Assembly (NCBI GenBank): GCA_964574335.1
Contig: CAZNNH010000019.1
Span: forward strand, 1 to 59,161
From: CAZNNH01 sp964574335
Lineage (GTDB): Bacteria > Acidobacteriota > Vicinamibacteria > Fen-336
DNA: 59,161 nt
Direction: 5' to 3'
Shown here: piece after piece, positions 18,041-27,654 of the stretch
Layout of the letters: each line of letters begins with the position of its first letter
Numbering within the stretch: the first letter of the stretch is position 1
Made by a program: the position numbers and the translations under genes
Notes under the pieces: generated by a model
The model's input: only the letters and a program-made list of their open reading frames with translations
Database searches by the model: none
What the model was told of the DNA's origin: nothing

Positions 18041-20017
18041 GTGACCGATCTCGCTTCCGAACCGCTGCAGATCGGGCCCGTCCGGGTCCCGAACCGACTG
18101 GCCCTGGCACCGGTGAAGACGGCGCTCGGCGGCACCGACGGCCGCGCCTCCGATCGGCACGTCGAGTACTACCGCCGGCGCGCCGCCGGCGGCGCCGGGC
18201 TGGTCATCGTCGAGCCGCTGTACGTCGATCCGCTCGCCAAGGAGCATCCGCGGCAGCTCGGCGCCCACGTCGATGAGGTGGTCGCCGGGCTGCGGGCGAT
18301 CGTGGAGGCGGTCCATGGCAGCGGGGCGATCGTCTTCGCCCACCTCAACCACGCCGGCCGCGCCGCCAACCCGAAGGTGATCGGCGGCCCGCCCGAGGCG
18401 CCGTCCGCCGTACCCTGCCCGAGCACCGGCGCCACGCCGGTGGCGATGAGCCGCGAGCGCATTGCCCAGGTCCTCGGCTCCTATGCCGGTGCGGTCGGTC
18501 GGGCGCGGCAGGCCGGGTTCGACGGCATCGAGCTGCAGCTCGGCCTCGGCTATCTCGCGGCCCAGTTCCTGTCACCGAGGACCAACCGCCGCGACGACGA
18601 CTACGGCGGAGATGACGGTCGCCGGTGGCTTTTCCTCCGCGAGCTGGTGGCGAACGTTCGCCGGTCGATGGGCACTGCCATGGCTCTGACCGCGCGGCTG
18701 TCGGCCGACGAGAAGGTGGATGGCGGCCTCGGCCTCGCCGACGCGACCGAGCTGGCGCAAAGGGCGGAGGCGTGGGGTGTCGACGGGATCCACGTGGTCA
18801 CCGGGTCGGCCTGCGACAGCCCGCCCTGGTACTACCAGCACATGGCGCTGCCGAGGGGCGTGAACGAGACGCTGGCCGCTGCCCTGAAGAAGGCGGTCTC
18901 CATTCCCGTGCTCGTGGCCGGCCGCCTCGGGGACCCCGCGCGCATCCGCGCCGTGCTCGCCCAGGGGATGGCCGACATGGTGGCCCTCGGTCGCCCGCTG
19001 GTGGCGGACCCGGAGCTGCCGAGGAAGATGGCGCTCGGCCGAGAGGCCGAGATCATGAGCTGCGGATCGTGCCTGCAGGGCTGCCTGGCCCAGGTCAAGG
19101 CCGGTGGGCCGATCGGGTGCATCATCAATCCCGAGGTCTCCGAGAGCCCGGAGGTGCCCGCTGCCGTGGCGGTCGGCGAGCGCCTGGTGGTGGTGGGTGG
19201 GGGACCCGCCGGGATGCAGGCGGCGCTCACCGCCTGGCGGCACGGCTACGCCGTCACCCTCTTCGAGCGCCGGCCCGCCCTGGGCGGCCTCTTCAGCCAC
19301 GCGCCGGCCGCTCCCGGCAAGGAGACGATGGAACGGCCGCTGCGGTCGCTCGTCGGAGCCGTGGAGCGGGCCGACATCGAGGTGCGCACCGGCGTCGAGG
19401 CCACCTTTGAGAAGATCCCGGTCCTCGAGCCCGCGCAGGTGGTCCTGGCCACCGGCTCGCTGCCGATCGTCCCTCCGATCCCCGGTCTCGACGACCCGCT
19501 CACCGCAGAGGACGTTCTTTCCGGTCGCCGACAGCCCGGACAGCGAGTGCTCGTGCTCGGTGGGGGGCTGGTCGGTATCGAGATGGCCGAGCTGCTCGCC
19601 GGCCGGGGCCGCCAGGTGGTGGTGGTCGAGATGCTGAGCGACATCGCGCGGGGCATGGAGGCGGTGACCCGGAAGATGACCCTTCGGCGCCTGCAGGGGC
19701 TGCCGATCACGATCCACACATCCACGCGTCTGACACGGATGGGAGAAGAGGGCGCCTTCGTGGTGAAGGAAGGGGCGGACGAGGAGACCTCCATCGGGGC
19801 CTTCGACTCCGTCCTGGTGGCGGTCGGGCACCGCTCCTACGATCCCCTCTCTCATGCCCTCCGGGCGGCCGGGCTTCCGGTAACCGTCATCGGCGATGCC
19901 GCGCGGCCCGGCCAGATCCTGGATGCCACCAGAGCCGGGCGCTCCGCCCTGGCCCATCTTCGGGAGACCGGGGCCGGCGAAAGGGGAGCAGCCGACCAGG
20001 CGTCCGAAGCGCCCTGA
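18041..20017 (+). CDS. Fe-S flavin NADH:oxidoreductase, old yellow enzyme/2,4-dienoyl-CoA reductase type
   Basis: A 658-residue enzyme starting with GTG after AAGGAGGG. It has the three-part build of the dienoyl-CoA reductase, trimethylamine dehydrogenase and bile-acid reductase family: an FMN TIM barrel (about 10-335), a 4Fe-4S site Cys341-x2-Cys344-x3-Cys348-x11-Cys360, and a FAD/NAD(P)-binding half (about 378-640) with dinucleotide motifs VVVGGGPAGMQAA and VLVLGGGLVGIEMAE. The barrel carries HLNHAGR and a catalytic-loop region QLSPRTN-like (SPRTNRRDDDYGG). It should pass electrons from NAD(P)H to an enoate or similar substrate in the cytoplasm; substrate unknown. It lies 142 bp after the small cysteine gene and may belong to the same regulon, although no sigma-54 site is seen in that gap. 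Confidence 0.88.
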   Translation: MTDLASEPLQIGPVRVPNRLALAPVKTALGGTDGRASDRHVEYYRRRAAGGAGLVIVEPLYVDPLAKEHPRQLGAHVDEVVAGLRAIVEAVHGSGAIVFAHLNHAGRAANPKVIGGPPEAPSAVPCPSTGATPVAMSRERIAQVLGSYAGAVGRARQAGFDGIELQLGLGYLAAQFLSPRTNRRDDDYGGDDGRRWLFLRELVANVRRSMGTAMALTARLSADEKVDGGLGLADATELAQRAEAWGVDGIHVVTGSACDSPPWYYQHMALPRGVNETLAAALKKAVSIPVLVAGRLGDPARIRAVLAQGMADMVALGRPLVADPELPRKMALGREAEIMSCGSCLQGCLAQVKAGGPIGCIINPEVSESPEVPAAVAVGERLVVVGGGPAGMQAALTAWRHGYAVTLFERRPALGGLFSHAPAAPGKETMERPLRSLVGAVERADIEVRTGVEATFEKIPVLEPAQVVLATGSLPIVPPIPGLDDPLTAEDVLSGRRQPGQRVLVLGGGLVGIEMAELLAGRGRQVVVVEMLSDIARGMEAVTRKMTLRRLQGLPITIHTSTRLTRMGEEGAFVVKEGADEETSIGAFDSVLVAVGHRSYDPLSHALRAAGLPVTVIGDAARPGQILDATRAGRSALAHLRETGAGERGAADQASEAP

Positions 20018-20206
20018 GCGCGACGGCGGAGCAGCCGCCGACTCGCGCCCGGCTCACCCCGAGCCGTCGCCTACCGCGCCCGCGCCCCTCTCGCTCGCGT
20101 TGAGACCGAGCGATCTGGCCAGGCCCACCAGCGGGAGAAGCGGTACGTTCGCCTGATCGGCGAGGACCCGGCCAGCACCATCCTCGTCTACGGGCTCTTC
20201 GCGGGC

Positions 20207-20917
20207 ATGAAGGGGCTCGACGGCCGGGAGATCGGGACCTTCCGGACTCCCACCTTCTACCTGGACGCCGACGACTTCACGGTCGAGAACCTGACCATCC
20301 AGAACGACGCGGGTCGGGTCGGCCAGGCACTGGCCATCGCCGTCAACGGCGATCGCGTGGTCTTTCGTTACTGCCGCTTCCTGGGAAACCAGGACACGGT
20401 GTTCCTCGACCGGGGGCGGCAGTACTTCGAAGGCTGCCTCATCGAGGGGACCACCGACTTCCTGTTCGGAGGGGCGACGGCCTGGTTCGAGGACTGCGAC
20501 ATCCGTTCCCTCGACAGCAGCTACCTCACCGCCGCCTCCACGCCGCCCGAGGCCGCCTTCGGGTTCGTCTTCCACGCTTGCCGGGTGCGCGTGGCCGAGG
20601 GTGAAGAGAGCTACCTGGGCCGACCGTGGCGGGACCATGCCGCGACGCTGTTCATGCGCTGCGAGCTGGGGCCGGGGATTCGCCCCGAAGGCTGGCACGA
20701 CTGGGACAAGCCCTGGAGGGAGGCGACCAGCCGCTTTCTCGAGTACCGCAACACCGGCCCCGGGGCGGAGCGCTCCCGGCGCGTCTCCTGGGCCCGGGAG
20801 CTGACGCCCAACGAGGCCGAGCTGATCACCCCGGCCACCGTCCTCCGTGGCTGCGACGGCTGGGATCCAACCCTGGCCGAGCCGGTTCCTTTCGCCCTCC
20901 CGACGGTAGAGCGCTGA
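20207..20917 (+). CDS. Pectin methylesterase (CE8), N-terminally truncated, likely decayed
   Basis: The frame encodes the parallel beta-helix core of pectinesterase, which removes methyl esters from pectin outside the cytoplasm. The catalytic set is present: GQALAI, GNQDT (Gln and Asp), IEGTTDFLFG (nucleophile Asp) and LGRPWR (Arg). Homology starts upstream of the ATG, at about 20135 (EKRYVRLIGED), but before that the frame is arginine-rich nonsense and runs back to the stop of the oxidoreductase gene. The first 60-80 residues of the family and any signal peptide are missing. A frameshift or deletion near 20100-20135 probably removed them. With no export signal the product is unlikely to reach pectin. 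It converges on the GH30 gene with a 21-bp gap. Confidence 0.7.
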   Translation: MKGLDGREIGTFRTPTFYLDADDFTVENLTIQNDAGRVGQALAIAVNGDRVVFRYCRFLGNQDTVFLDRGRQYFEGCLIEGTTDFLFGGATAWFEDCDIRSLDSSYLTAASTPPEAAFGFVFHACRVRVAEGEESYLGRPWRDHAATLFMRCELGPGIRPEGWHDWDKPWREATSRFLEYRNTGPGAERSRRVSWARELTPNEAELITPATVLRGCDGWDPTLAEPVPFALPTVER

Positions 20918-20938
20918 GTCCGGCCCGGACGTCGGCCG

Positions 20939-22369
20939 CTACAGGATCACCGTGAGGATCGCGTGGGCGGGGCTCGAGTACCTGAGCGCCCTGCCCTCGA
21001 CCCAGACCTGAAAGCCTTCCTCGTGGTCGACGAGGCTCGTCACCACCACCGCGATCTTGCCGTCGGGGTTGACGAACGCCGTCGCCAGGAAGTCGTCGCT
21101 GCTGGAGGTGCAGACGATCCGGCGCGCGCCGGGCTTGATGAAGCGCGAGAAGTGGCCGAAGGCGTAGTGGGGGGGGTTGAACGTGAGCTCTCCGGTCTGG
21201 GGGTCGGCGTTGACGATGGTGCTGCCCATCAAGCCGCCCGCGTGACGCGGGCCGCCGGCGGGGTCGAGCAGCAGGTTCCAGACGGTCCATCCGGTGGTCC
21301 AGTTGTTGAGGTCCCGGATGACGTTGCGGGCCAGCCGGAAGGCGGCCTCCCAGGTTCCGCGTACCGAGCCCTCCGTGAACAGCAGTGCCTTGTCGGGGAA
21401 CGCGTCGTGGAGCTGGCGGACGTTGTCGTGGTGGTCGCCGACGTACCAGTGGAAGGCGGTGCCCCAGATGTACTTGGAGGCCTCCGGGTCCTCGTAGGCG
21501 GCCTCGGCCCGCTGGTAGACGAGGCCCCGGTTGTGGTCCCAGATCATCAGCTTCACGTCGCCGAGGCCGTTCTCGTGGAGCGTGGGGCCGAGGTGGTCGC
21601 GCACGAAGTCCCGCTCCTCGTTGGCGGAGAAGATGCAGGACTCCCACACCTGGGTGGCCAGGGCCTCGTTCTGCACCGTCAGACCCCAGATGGGGACACC
21701 CTCGGCGGCATAGGCCTCCACGTACTTGACGAAGTAGTCGGCCCAGGTCTGCCGGTACTCCGGCAGGAGCTTCCCCCCATGCTTGATCTCGCCGTTGGTC
21801 TTCATCCAGCCCGGCGGGCTCCACGGCGAGGCGTACAGTCGCAGCCGCCCGCCGGCCGCGGCCTGGGCGCGCTTGATGAAGGGCAGCCGGTTCTTTCGGT
21901 CGTGCTCGATGGAGAAGTGCTCGAGCTGGGTGTCCCCCGGGACCTCGGCGTAGGTGTACATCGAGGCGGCGTAGTCGCAGCTATGGATGGTCGTCCGGCA
22001 CAGGGTGTAGCCGTTGCCCTCGACCGGATCGAAGCTGGCCCTGAGGAACGCCTCCTGGGAGGCGTCAGGGAGCGACGCGAAGACGTCGGCGGCGGCATCG
22101 GTGAAGGCGCCGCCGAAGCCCTCGATGGTCTGGAAGGTCCGGTCGGGGTCGATGATGATGGTGGGGAAGTCCTCGTCCGGCTGCTCCAGCGGCGCGAAGG
22201 CGCGGAACCCGCGATCGGCCAGCAGCTCCTCTGGGGAGGGCGCTGTGACGTAGACCTGGGCCTCCAGGTACTCCCTCTGCCCCGCGTTCACGGGCACGGC
22301 CAGGAGACCCGCGGCGAGGAGCGCCAGGGGGATCCGCATGTGGGGTGGGAGCGACAGTGGGGTCCTCAT
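20939..22369 (-). CDS. Secreted GH30 glycoside hydrolase, copy 1
   Basis: A 476-residue exported glycosidase of the glucosylceramidase/beta-1,6-glucanase type. A signal peptide lies at about residues 11-29 (MRIPLALLAAGLLAVPVNA). The (beta/alpha)8 barrel shows family hallmarks: IEGFGGAFTDAAA, RTTIHSCDY, SPWSPPGWMK, the acid/base Glu235 in TVQNE and the nucleophile Glu333 in FTEG. The C-terminal beta-sandwich ends in SSPAHAILTVIL. ATGs at 22381 and 22339 are alternatives; 22339 begins exactly at the signal peptide. A second GH30 paralogue lies at 29651-31075 with closely similar motifs. Likely substrate is a beta-glucan or glucoside; the subfamily was not resolved. Confidence 0.9.
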   Translation of the reverse strand: MRTPLSLPPHMRIPLALLAAGLLAVPVNAGQREYLEAQVYVTAPSPEELLADRGFRAFAPLEQPDEDFPTIIIDPDRTFQTIEGFGGAFTDAAADVFASLPDASQEAFLRASFDPVEGNGYTLCRTTIHSCDYAASMYTYAEVPGDTQLEHFSIEHDRKNRLPFIKRAQAAAGGRLRLYASPWSPPGWMKTNGEIKHGGKLLPEYRQTWADYFVKYVEAYAAEGVPIWGLTVQNEALATQVWESCIFSANEERDFVRDHLGPTLHENGLGDVKLMIWDHNRGLVYQRAEAAYEDPEASKYIWGTAFHWYVGDHHDNVRQLHDAFPDKALLFTEGSVRGTWEAAFRLARNVIRDLNNWTTGWTVWNLLLDPAGGPRHAGGLMGSTIVNADPQTGELTFNPPHYAFGHFSRFIKPGARRIVCTSSSDDFLATAFVNPDGKIAVVVTSLVDHEEGFQVWVEGRALRYSSPAHAILTVIL

Positions 22370-22548
22370 GATGAGGGACATCTTAGGCCCGGCGCGTAGG
22401 AGTTGCCAGTCGCGAACGTCGCGTTCCCGGAGCCCAACCTGCTTCAGCTGCGCAGGAGCGTCGAGGGAACGCGGGGGATTCCATGGCTCCGCCCGTGCGT
22501 CGACAACGGCGGACGCGGAGGGAAGCAACGGCCTGCGACTCGCCGAGG

Positions 22549-23076
22549 TTACTGGCCGAAGGTGAAGACGCCGGTGAGCTTGGTGTCGCCCCAGCTCAGA
22601 TCGAGCGTGGCGGGCTTCCCGTCCCCCTTGAGCTCGATGGTGAAGACCTCGACGGGCTCGGTGAGGGACTCCGGCATCAGCTCGAAGGTGTAGACGTCCT
22701 TGGCCGGGTCGTGTTGCGTTCCCCACTGCCCGGTCTGGGAGTTGAAGACGAGCCAGAACGTGTCCGCCTGCTTCTTGAGCCACAGGCTGTAGCTGCCCTT
22801 GGCGACCTCGGTCTCTCCGAAGGTCAGGGCCACCGGTGTCTCGAGCACCGTGGCCTGGTTCATCCCCATGCGCCAGAACGCGCCGTCCTCCAGTTGGGAG
22901 AGCATGTCCCTGCCTTTCAGCGACGGGCGGCCATAGTCGATGGTGACGACCCCCGACTCCGTCTTCAGCTCGGCCTTCCCGCGCTCCTGGGCGACCGCGG
23001 GCGTGGCCAGCGATGCGACGAGCATCCCCCCGGCAGCCCAGCTCAAGGTCCCTCTCAGCATGCCATCAGCCCACAT
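22549..23076 (-). CDS. DUF2911 family exported protein
   Basis: A 175-residue protein starting at the ATG at 23076, which has a strong GGAGAGGAGG site; another ATG seven codons upstream lacks one. A signal peptide ends near PAVAQ. The rest matches DUF2911: VTIDYGRPSLKGRDM, WRMGMNQAT, FGETEVAKGSYSLW and LDLSWGDTKLTGVF. Such proteins are common in Acidobacteriota and Bacteroidota and their role is unknown. It follows the ADOP permease gene on the same strand with a 126-bp gap. Confidence 0.8.
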   Translation of the reverse strand: MWADGMLRGTLSWAAGGMLVASLATPAVAQERGKAELKTESGVVTIDYGRPSLKGRDMLSQLEDGAFWRMGMNQATVLETPVALTFGETEVAKGSYSLWLKKQADTFWLVFNSQTGQWGTQHDPAKDVYTFELMPESLTEPVEVFTIELKGDGKPATLDLSWGDTKLTGVFTFGQ

Positions 23077-23202
23077 CGTTCCTCCTCTCCGGACCACCGC
23101 TGCGCGAACCCCGTGGGCTCGCCGCGGCGGACCCGCAGCCCGGTCACATTCTAGCCAGTATCTGCCGCCGGCGCGTCCTGGTCGGGCCGAGATCGGTGAG
23201 GC

Positions 23203-25701
23203 TCACTCACTTCTGAGCGCCAGCGCCGGATCGACCCGGGCGGCGCGGCGGGCCGGGAGCAGACACGCCAGCAGCGCCGCGAGCAGGAACATGCCCGTGG
23301 TGGCAACGTACGTGGTCGGGTCGCTCCCGGTGATCTGGAAGAGGCTGTGCTGGAGCAGGCGGCCCACTCCCCAGGCCCCGGCCAGCCCCAACAGGATTCC
23401 GGGCAGGACCAGCCTGAACCCTTGCCAGAGCACACGTTGCAGGACCTCGGCGGTCGACGCGCCGAGGGCCATGCGGATGCCGATCTCCCGCGTGCTGCGG
23501 CTCACGGTGAACGCCAGCAATCCATAGATCCCCACCAGGGCCAAGAGCAGGGCGATGGCGGAGAAGAAGCTGAGCAGACTCATGTTGAAACGGCGCCCGG
23601 AGAGGGTGCCGGTGATGCGAGCCGTCATCGGCAACACGTCGGAGATCGGCCGGTCGCCGACGACCGGCCGAAGCGTCGAGCGCAAGGAGGCTGCGATGTC
23701 GCCGGGGGACGTGCGAGAGCGGACCACCAGGAACACGTCTCCTGGCATGGGGACCTGGTGCAGCGACAGGTAGACCTCGGGACCCTCACCGTGATCCAGG
23801 CCGTGCTGGGTGGTGTTGCCCACCACCCCGACGATCTGCACGACCGGTGGCGGCGCATCGGGGGCGGCTCTGATGGAGAATCGCTTGCCGACGGGGTCTT
23901 CCCCCGGCCAGTACTGGGCGGCCATACGCCGGCTGATGACCCCGTCGAGAGGCAGGCCCCGGAAGAGGGCGCCCAGGTCGCGTTGCCTGATGTCGAAGCC
24001 TGGTGGGATGACCGGGCGCGGCTCCTGCCCGTTCAGGAGCCGGCCCCGTACCAGGGGGATGCCCATGGCACGGAAGTAGCCCTCGCTCACGAAGTGAAAG
24101 CTGACGTCGGAGGTCTCGCCCGGCGATGGCTCGGGCCGCCCCTCCGGATAGATCGGGGCGCTGGAGTTGGTGCCGGTGAACGGGAGCGTGGTAACGACGG
24201 CGCTGGCTTCCACCTCGGGTCGGCTCCCCACCTTCTCGAGGACCTGCTCCCAGTGGGCGGCGGGGCCGAACGGATCGGCCCAGAACTGCTCCAGGGGCGG
24301 CGCGGACAGGCTCAGCGTGAGCAGACGCTCGGGCCGGAAGCCGGGCTCGACCCGCCCCAGCCGCTCTAGGCTGCGGATCAACAGGCCGGCGGCGATCATC
24401 AGCGTGAACGCGAGGGCCACCTGGCCCACCACCAACAGGTTCCGAGGCCGGAGCCTGCCGCCGTCAGGGCGCGACCTGCGCTCGCCGCCCTTCAGGGCAG
24501 CGCAGGGGTCGGCGTGCGAGAGCTGCCAGGCTGGAGCGAGGCCGAAGGCGATGCCGGCGGCCAGGGTGATGCCGACCACGAACACCAGCATGCGGGGGTC
24601 CAGTGAGCCACCGGCGGAGGCCAGCTCCTGCACGCCGGGGGGGACGAGCCGATAGAGGAGCTCGTAGAGCCAAAGGCTGAGCAGCCAGCCCAGCGCCCCG
24701 CCGCAGGCCGCCAGCAGCACGCTCTCGACCAGCAGCAAACGCAGAAGCTGTCGTACGGAGGCCCCCAGGCTGATGCGGATCGCCATCTCGCGCCGGCGGC
24801 CGACCGCGCGGGCCAGCAGCATGGTGGCCAGGTTGACGCACGCGATCAACAGCACCACGCTGACCGCCCCGAGCAGGAGCATGAGCTGCCTTCGGGCCGA
24901 GCCCGCGATGTGCTCTCGCAGGGACATCGCGTTCGGAACGATGCCCGCGTTGGCCTCCGGATACTGCTCTTGGAGCCGGCGTGCGATCGTACCCATCTGC
25001 GTGCGCGCACCTTGAAGCGTCGCTCCGGGCTTGAGTCGACCGATCACGAAGGTGCTCGCGCGGTTCATCCGGGTCGTCATGCCCATTTGCTCCGCGAATG
25101 GGGCCAGGGGCAGGTAGACATCGGCAGGCTGGAGGAACCTGAAGGTCGCGGGAAGGATGCCGGCCACGGTGACCGGGCGTCCATCCAGGGAGATGGTGCG
25201 GCCCACCAGGTCTTGCCTGGCGGCAAACAGCCTCCGCCAGGCGCCATGCGAGACCCAGGCGACCGGGGCGGCCCCGGGCTGGTCATCCTCGGCGGTCATG
25301 CCCCGACCCGCGGCCACGTCGACGCCGAGCGCGGCGAGGAAGCCCCACGAGACCATCATGATGGGGATCTTCTGCGCCGTCTCTCTCGTCCGCAGCGTTC
25401 CGCGGTCGCCCTGGTAGATGGAGAGCTCCGAGAAGACGTCTTGTTGATCACGCCAGTCCAGGAAGTTGGGGTAGGAGACCGACCCGTCGTGCGAGGTGGC
25501 GCTGTTGCGCTCCGTGATCCAGACCAGGGCCTCGGGGTCTGGATAGGGCAGGGCGCGCAGGAACGTGGTGTTCACCACGCTGAAGATGGCCGTGCTGGCC
25601 CCGATCCCCAGTGCCAGGGTGCCCGTCGCGGCGAGCGCGAACGCGGGACATTGGGTCAGGGTTCGGGCGGCGAAGCGCAGGTCCCGAAGCAGCGTGGTCA
25701 T
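23203..25701 (-). CDS. ADOP-type MacB-like ABC permease without own ATPase
   Basis: An 832-residue membrane protein with the layout of the acidobacterial duplicated orphan permease family: helix, large periplasmic MacB core, three helices (about 270-420), then a second periplasmic core and three C-terminal helices. Seen in sequence are the start LLRDLRFAARTLTQCPAF, AIFSVVNTTFLRALPYPDP, the end of the first FtsX domain and the C-terminal ARVDPALALRSE. The ATG at 25701 has GGGAGGTGG upstream. These permeases are abundant in Acidobacteriota, lack a linked ATPase and have no proven substrate. No MacB ATPase lies in this window. Confidence 0.9.
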   Translation of the reverse strand: MTTLLRDLRFAARTLTQCPAFALAATGTLALGIGASTAIFSVVNTTFLRALPYPDPEALVWITERNSATSHDGSVSYPNFLDWRDQQDVFSELSIYQGDRGTLRTRETAQKIPIMMVSWGFLAALGVDVAAGRGMTAEDDQPGAAPVAWVSHGAWRRLFAARQDLVGRTISLDGRPVTVAGILPATFRFLQPADVYLPLAPFAEQMGMTTRMNRASTFVIGRLKPGATLQGARTQMGTIARRLQEQYPEANAGIVPNAMSLREHIAGSARRQLMLLLGAVSVVLLIACVNLATMLLARAVGRRREMAIRISLGASVRQLLRLLLVESVLLAACGGALGWLLSLWLYELLYRLVPPGVQELASAGGSLDPRMLVFVVGITLAAGIAFGLAPAWQLSHADPCAALKGGERRSRPDGGRLRPRNLLVVGQVALAFTLMIAAGLLIRSLERLGRVEPGFRPERLLTLSLSAPPLEQFWADPFGPAAHWEQVLEKVGSRPEVEASAVVTTLPFTGTNSSAPIYPEGRPEPSPGETSDVSFHFVSEGYFRAMGIPLVRGRLLNGQEPRPVIPPGFDIRQRDLGALFRGLPLDGVISRRMAAQYWPGEDPVGKRFSIRAAPDAPPPVVQIVGVVGNTTQHGLDHGEGPEVYLSLHQVPMPGDVFLVVRSRTSPGDIAASLRSTLRPVVGDRPISDVLPMTARITGTLSGRRFNMSLLSFFSAIALLLALVGIYGLLAFTVSRSTREIGIRMALGASTAEVLQRVLWQGFRLVLPGILLGLAGAWGVGRLLQHSLFQITGSDPTTYVATTGMFLLAALLACLLPARRAARVDPALALRSE

Positions 25702-25903
25702 GGTCCACCTCCCGAAACCTCGGAGAGCGTCGCCGGGATCACGCGGCTCGCGACGACCCCTCTGCAGAGGCTGCTCGATGACTGGCCTGCACGGAGCGCG
25801 CCATTGAGGCAATGGCGCGCTCGCCAGGGAGATACGGGCGCGGCCAGAGGATGCCTGTCCGCTCTTGGGACGGTGTCGTTCCGGAAACGAAGACCCGACT
25901 TCC

Positions 25904-26545
25904 TCAGCGCGAGCGGTACGCCGCGCCGTTGGTCGCGGCGTACCGCTTCACGAGCTGGTAGACCTGGTCCCAGCTCTCGGCCCTCGGCTCGCCGATCGTC
26001 CGGTTGGTGCTGTTGGCGAAGCAGATCGTGAAGCAGCCGCTCTCACGCAGGCCCTTCACGTTCTCCGGGCCGTCCTCGACGTACACGTCGGCCCCCACCT
26101 GCTCCTTGTCCCTCACGAAGCAGAGGTCCCAGTAGGGGATCCCGTTGTGGTCGAGCCAGTCGATCGTCTGCTCGACGGCCGGCTTGTGCAGGTGGTGCAT
26201 GAAGAGCCGGTGGGTGATGATCCGGATGCGGACCCCCTCGTTCGACAGCTTGCGCAGGTACTTGCGGGCCCCGGGGATCAGACCGGCGGTCTTGAACAGG
26301 TCCCGCTGAGTGACCGCGAAGCGGTGAAGGCTCTCGTAGTGGGCCGGGGTCAGGATGCCCCACTCGTGGAGGTCGAAGGTAACCTCCTGGGTCAGGCTTT
26401 CGACGGGGGTCTCGAACCACTCCGCCGCGATCTCGCGCATCCTCCCATAGAAGTCGGCGCAGACACCGTCGAGGTCCACGCCCAGGATCAGACCCTTCGC
26501 CGGACGCCAACGATCGTCGGGGCCCTTCTCGCGGTCGAGTGGCAT
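25904..26545 (-). CDS. HAD-type 5'(3')-deoxyribonucleotidase-like phosphatase
   Basis: A 213-residue cytoplasmic protein of the HAD superfamily, close to the NT5C 5'-nucleotidase family. Motif I reads GVDLDGVCADF (nucleophile and acid Asp), a basic/Thr motif follows in IRIITHRL, and the metal site appears as YVEDGPENV. Family members dephosphorylate (deoxy)ribonucleotides; whether this one prefers nucleotides is unproven. The ATG at 26545 was chosen because the domain begins about 20 residues later and the upstream frame lacks homology. The 202-bp gap to the ADOP gene shows no further gene. Confidence 0.75.
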   Translation of the reverse strand: MPLDREKGPDDRWRPAKGLILGVDLDGVCADFYGRMREIAAEWFETPVESLTQEVTFDLHEWGILTPAHYESLHRFAVTQRDLFKTAGLIPGARKYLRKLSNEGVRIRIITHRLFMHHLHKPAVEQTIDWLDHNGIPYWDLCFVRDKEQVGADVYVEDGPENVKGLRESGCFTICFANSTNRTIGEPRAESWDQVYQLVKRYAATNGAAYRSR

Positions 26546-26652
26546 GACCCGCATCCTACGCCAGGGACCCGGCCGTACCAAGGCCGGCCCGGCCACCCCG
26601 ACCCAAATCGTCGTGACGGGGTGGGGGTGGACGCGGTAGAGTTGTCCTTGGA

Positions 26653-27654
26653 GTGGAACATCCCGGACCACGCAGACGAGCTGCCACCCGCCCATCGAAG
26701 AGACGAGCCTCTCTCGCCCTCGGCTCGCTGTTCGTTCCGGCGCTCCTCGGGTCGTGTCCGGCCACCGCGGAGGCCCTGGCGGCCCGAGCCCCGGCCCCGC
26801 AGACGTCGGTCCCCCAGTACGCGGTGGACGTGGAGGCGGTGGCCCTCGACGTGGTGGTCACCGATCGGAAGGGTCATCTGGTCTCGGGGCTGAAGCGGGA
26901 GGACTTCAGGGTGCTGGAGGAGGGGGTCCCGCAGGATCTCAGCTTCTTCACCGCCAGCCGCACCCCGGTGACAGTGGTCCTCCTCCTCGACAGCTCGGCC
27001 AGCGTGCGCTCCGACCTGCGATCGGTGCAGAAGGCCGCCAGCCGGTTCATCGACAAGCTGGGCCGCGGCGATCGAGCCCGGGTCGGCTTCTTCCACGAGC
27101 GGGTGGTCTTCGGGCCGCGGTTCACCGACGACATGAAGGAGCACTCGGCCCTGATCAACCAGATGCGTCCCCAGCGCAGCACCCATCTCTACGACGCGCT
27201 GGTGGAGGGGTTCCACGTGCTGCAGCCGATCCCGAAGCGCAAGGCGCTCCTGGTCTTCAGCGACGGCGCGGACGAAGGCAGCCGGGCCTCGATGTCGGAC
27301 GTGGTGCAGGCCGCGCGGCAGTCCGACATCTCGACCTACTGCGTGGGGCTTCTGGGCTGGAGCGCCGGCGACGGCATGTTCACCAACCAGGAGCTTCTGG
27401 AGCGGATCGCCCGCCTCACGGGAGGGCGGGCGTTCTTCCCCAAGAACGACAAGGAGACCGAGAAGGCCTTCGATCGAATCCGAACCGAGCTCCACCACCA
27501 GTATCGGATGGGCTACGTCCCGTCGGCCGACCCAAAGGGGCCGGACCGCTGGCGACAGATCAAGGTGGAGCTGACCCGGCGCTCGGGCCTTCTGGTGCGT
27601 TGCCGCCAGGGTTACTACAACCGAGCTCTCCAGCAGGTGCCCGATGCTCCTTGA
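26653..27654 (+). CDS. Exported VWA protein, acidobacterial VWFA-related type
   Basis: A 333-residue protein with an N-terminal signal region (ASLALGSLFVPALLGSCPATA), a strand-rich segment (VDVEAVALDVVVTDRKGHLVSGLKREDF in two parts), and a von Willebrand A domain with an intact metal site DSSASV (Asp-x-Ser-x-Ser) and later FSDGADEGS. It ends with the family's typical YRMGYVPS and RCRQGYYNR. Such proteins are a hallmark of Acidobacteriota; they probably bind partners in the periplasm, role unknown. The GTG start at 26653 is uncertain. The gene overlaps the next by 11 bases, which suggests an operon. Confidence 0.85.
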   Translation: MEHPGPRRRAATRPSKRRASLALGSLFVPALLGSCPATAEALAARAPAPQTSVPQYAVDVEAVALDVVVTDRKGHLVSGLKREDFRVLEEGVPQDLSFFTASRTPVTVVLLLDSSASVRSDLRSVQKAASRFIDKLGRGDRARVGFFHERVVFGPRFTDDMKEHSALINQMRPQRSTHLYDALVEGFHVLQPIPKRKALLVFSDGADEGSRASMSDVVQAARQSDISTYCVGLLGWSAGDGMFTNQELLERIARLTGGRAFFPKNDKETEKAFDRIRTELHHQYRMGYVPSADPKGPDRWRQIKVELTRRSGLLVRCRQGYYNRALQQVPDAP

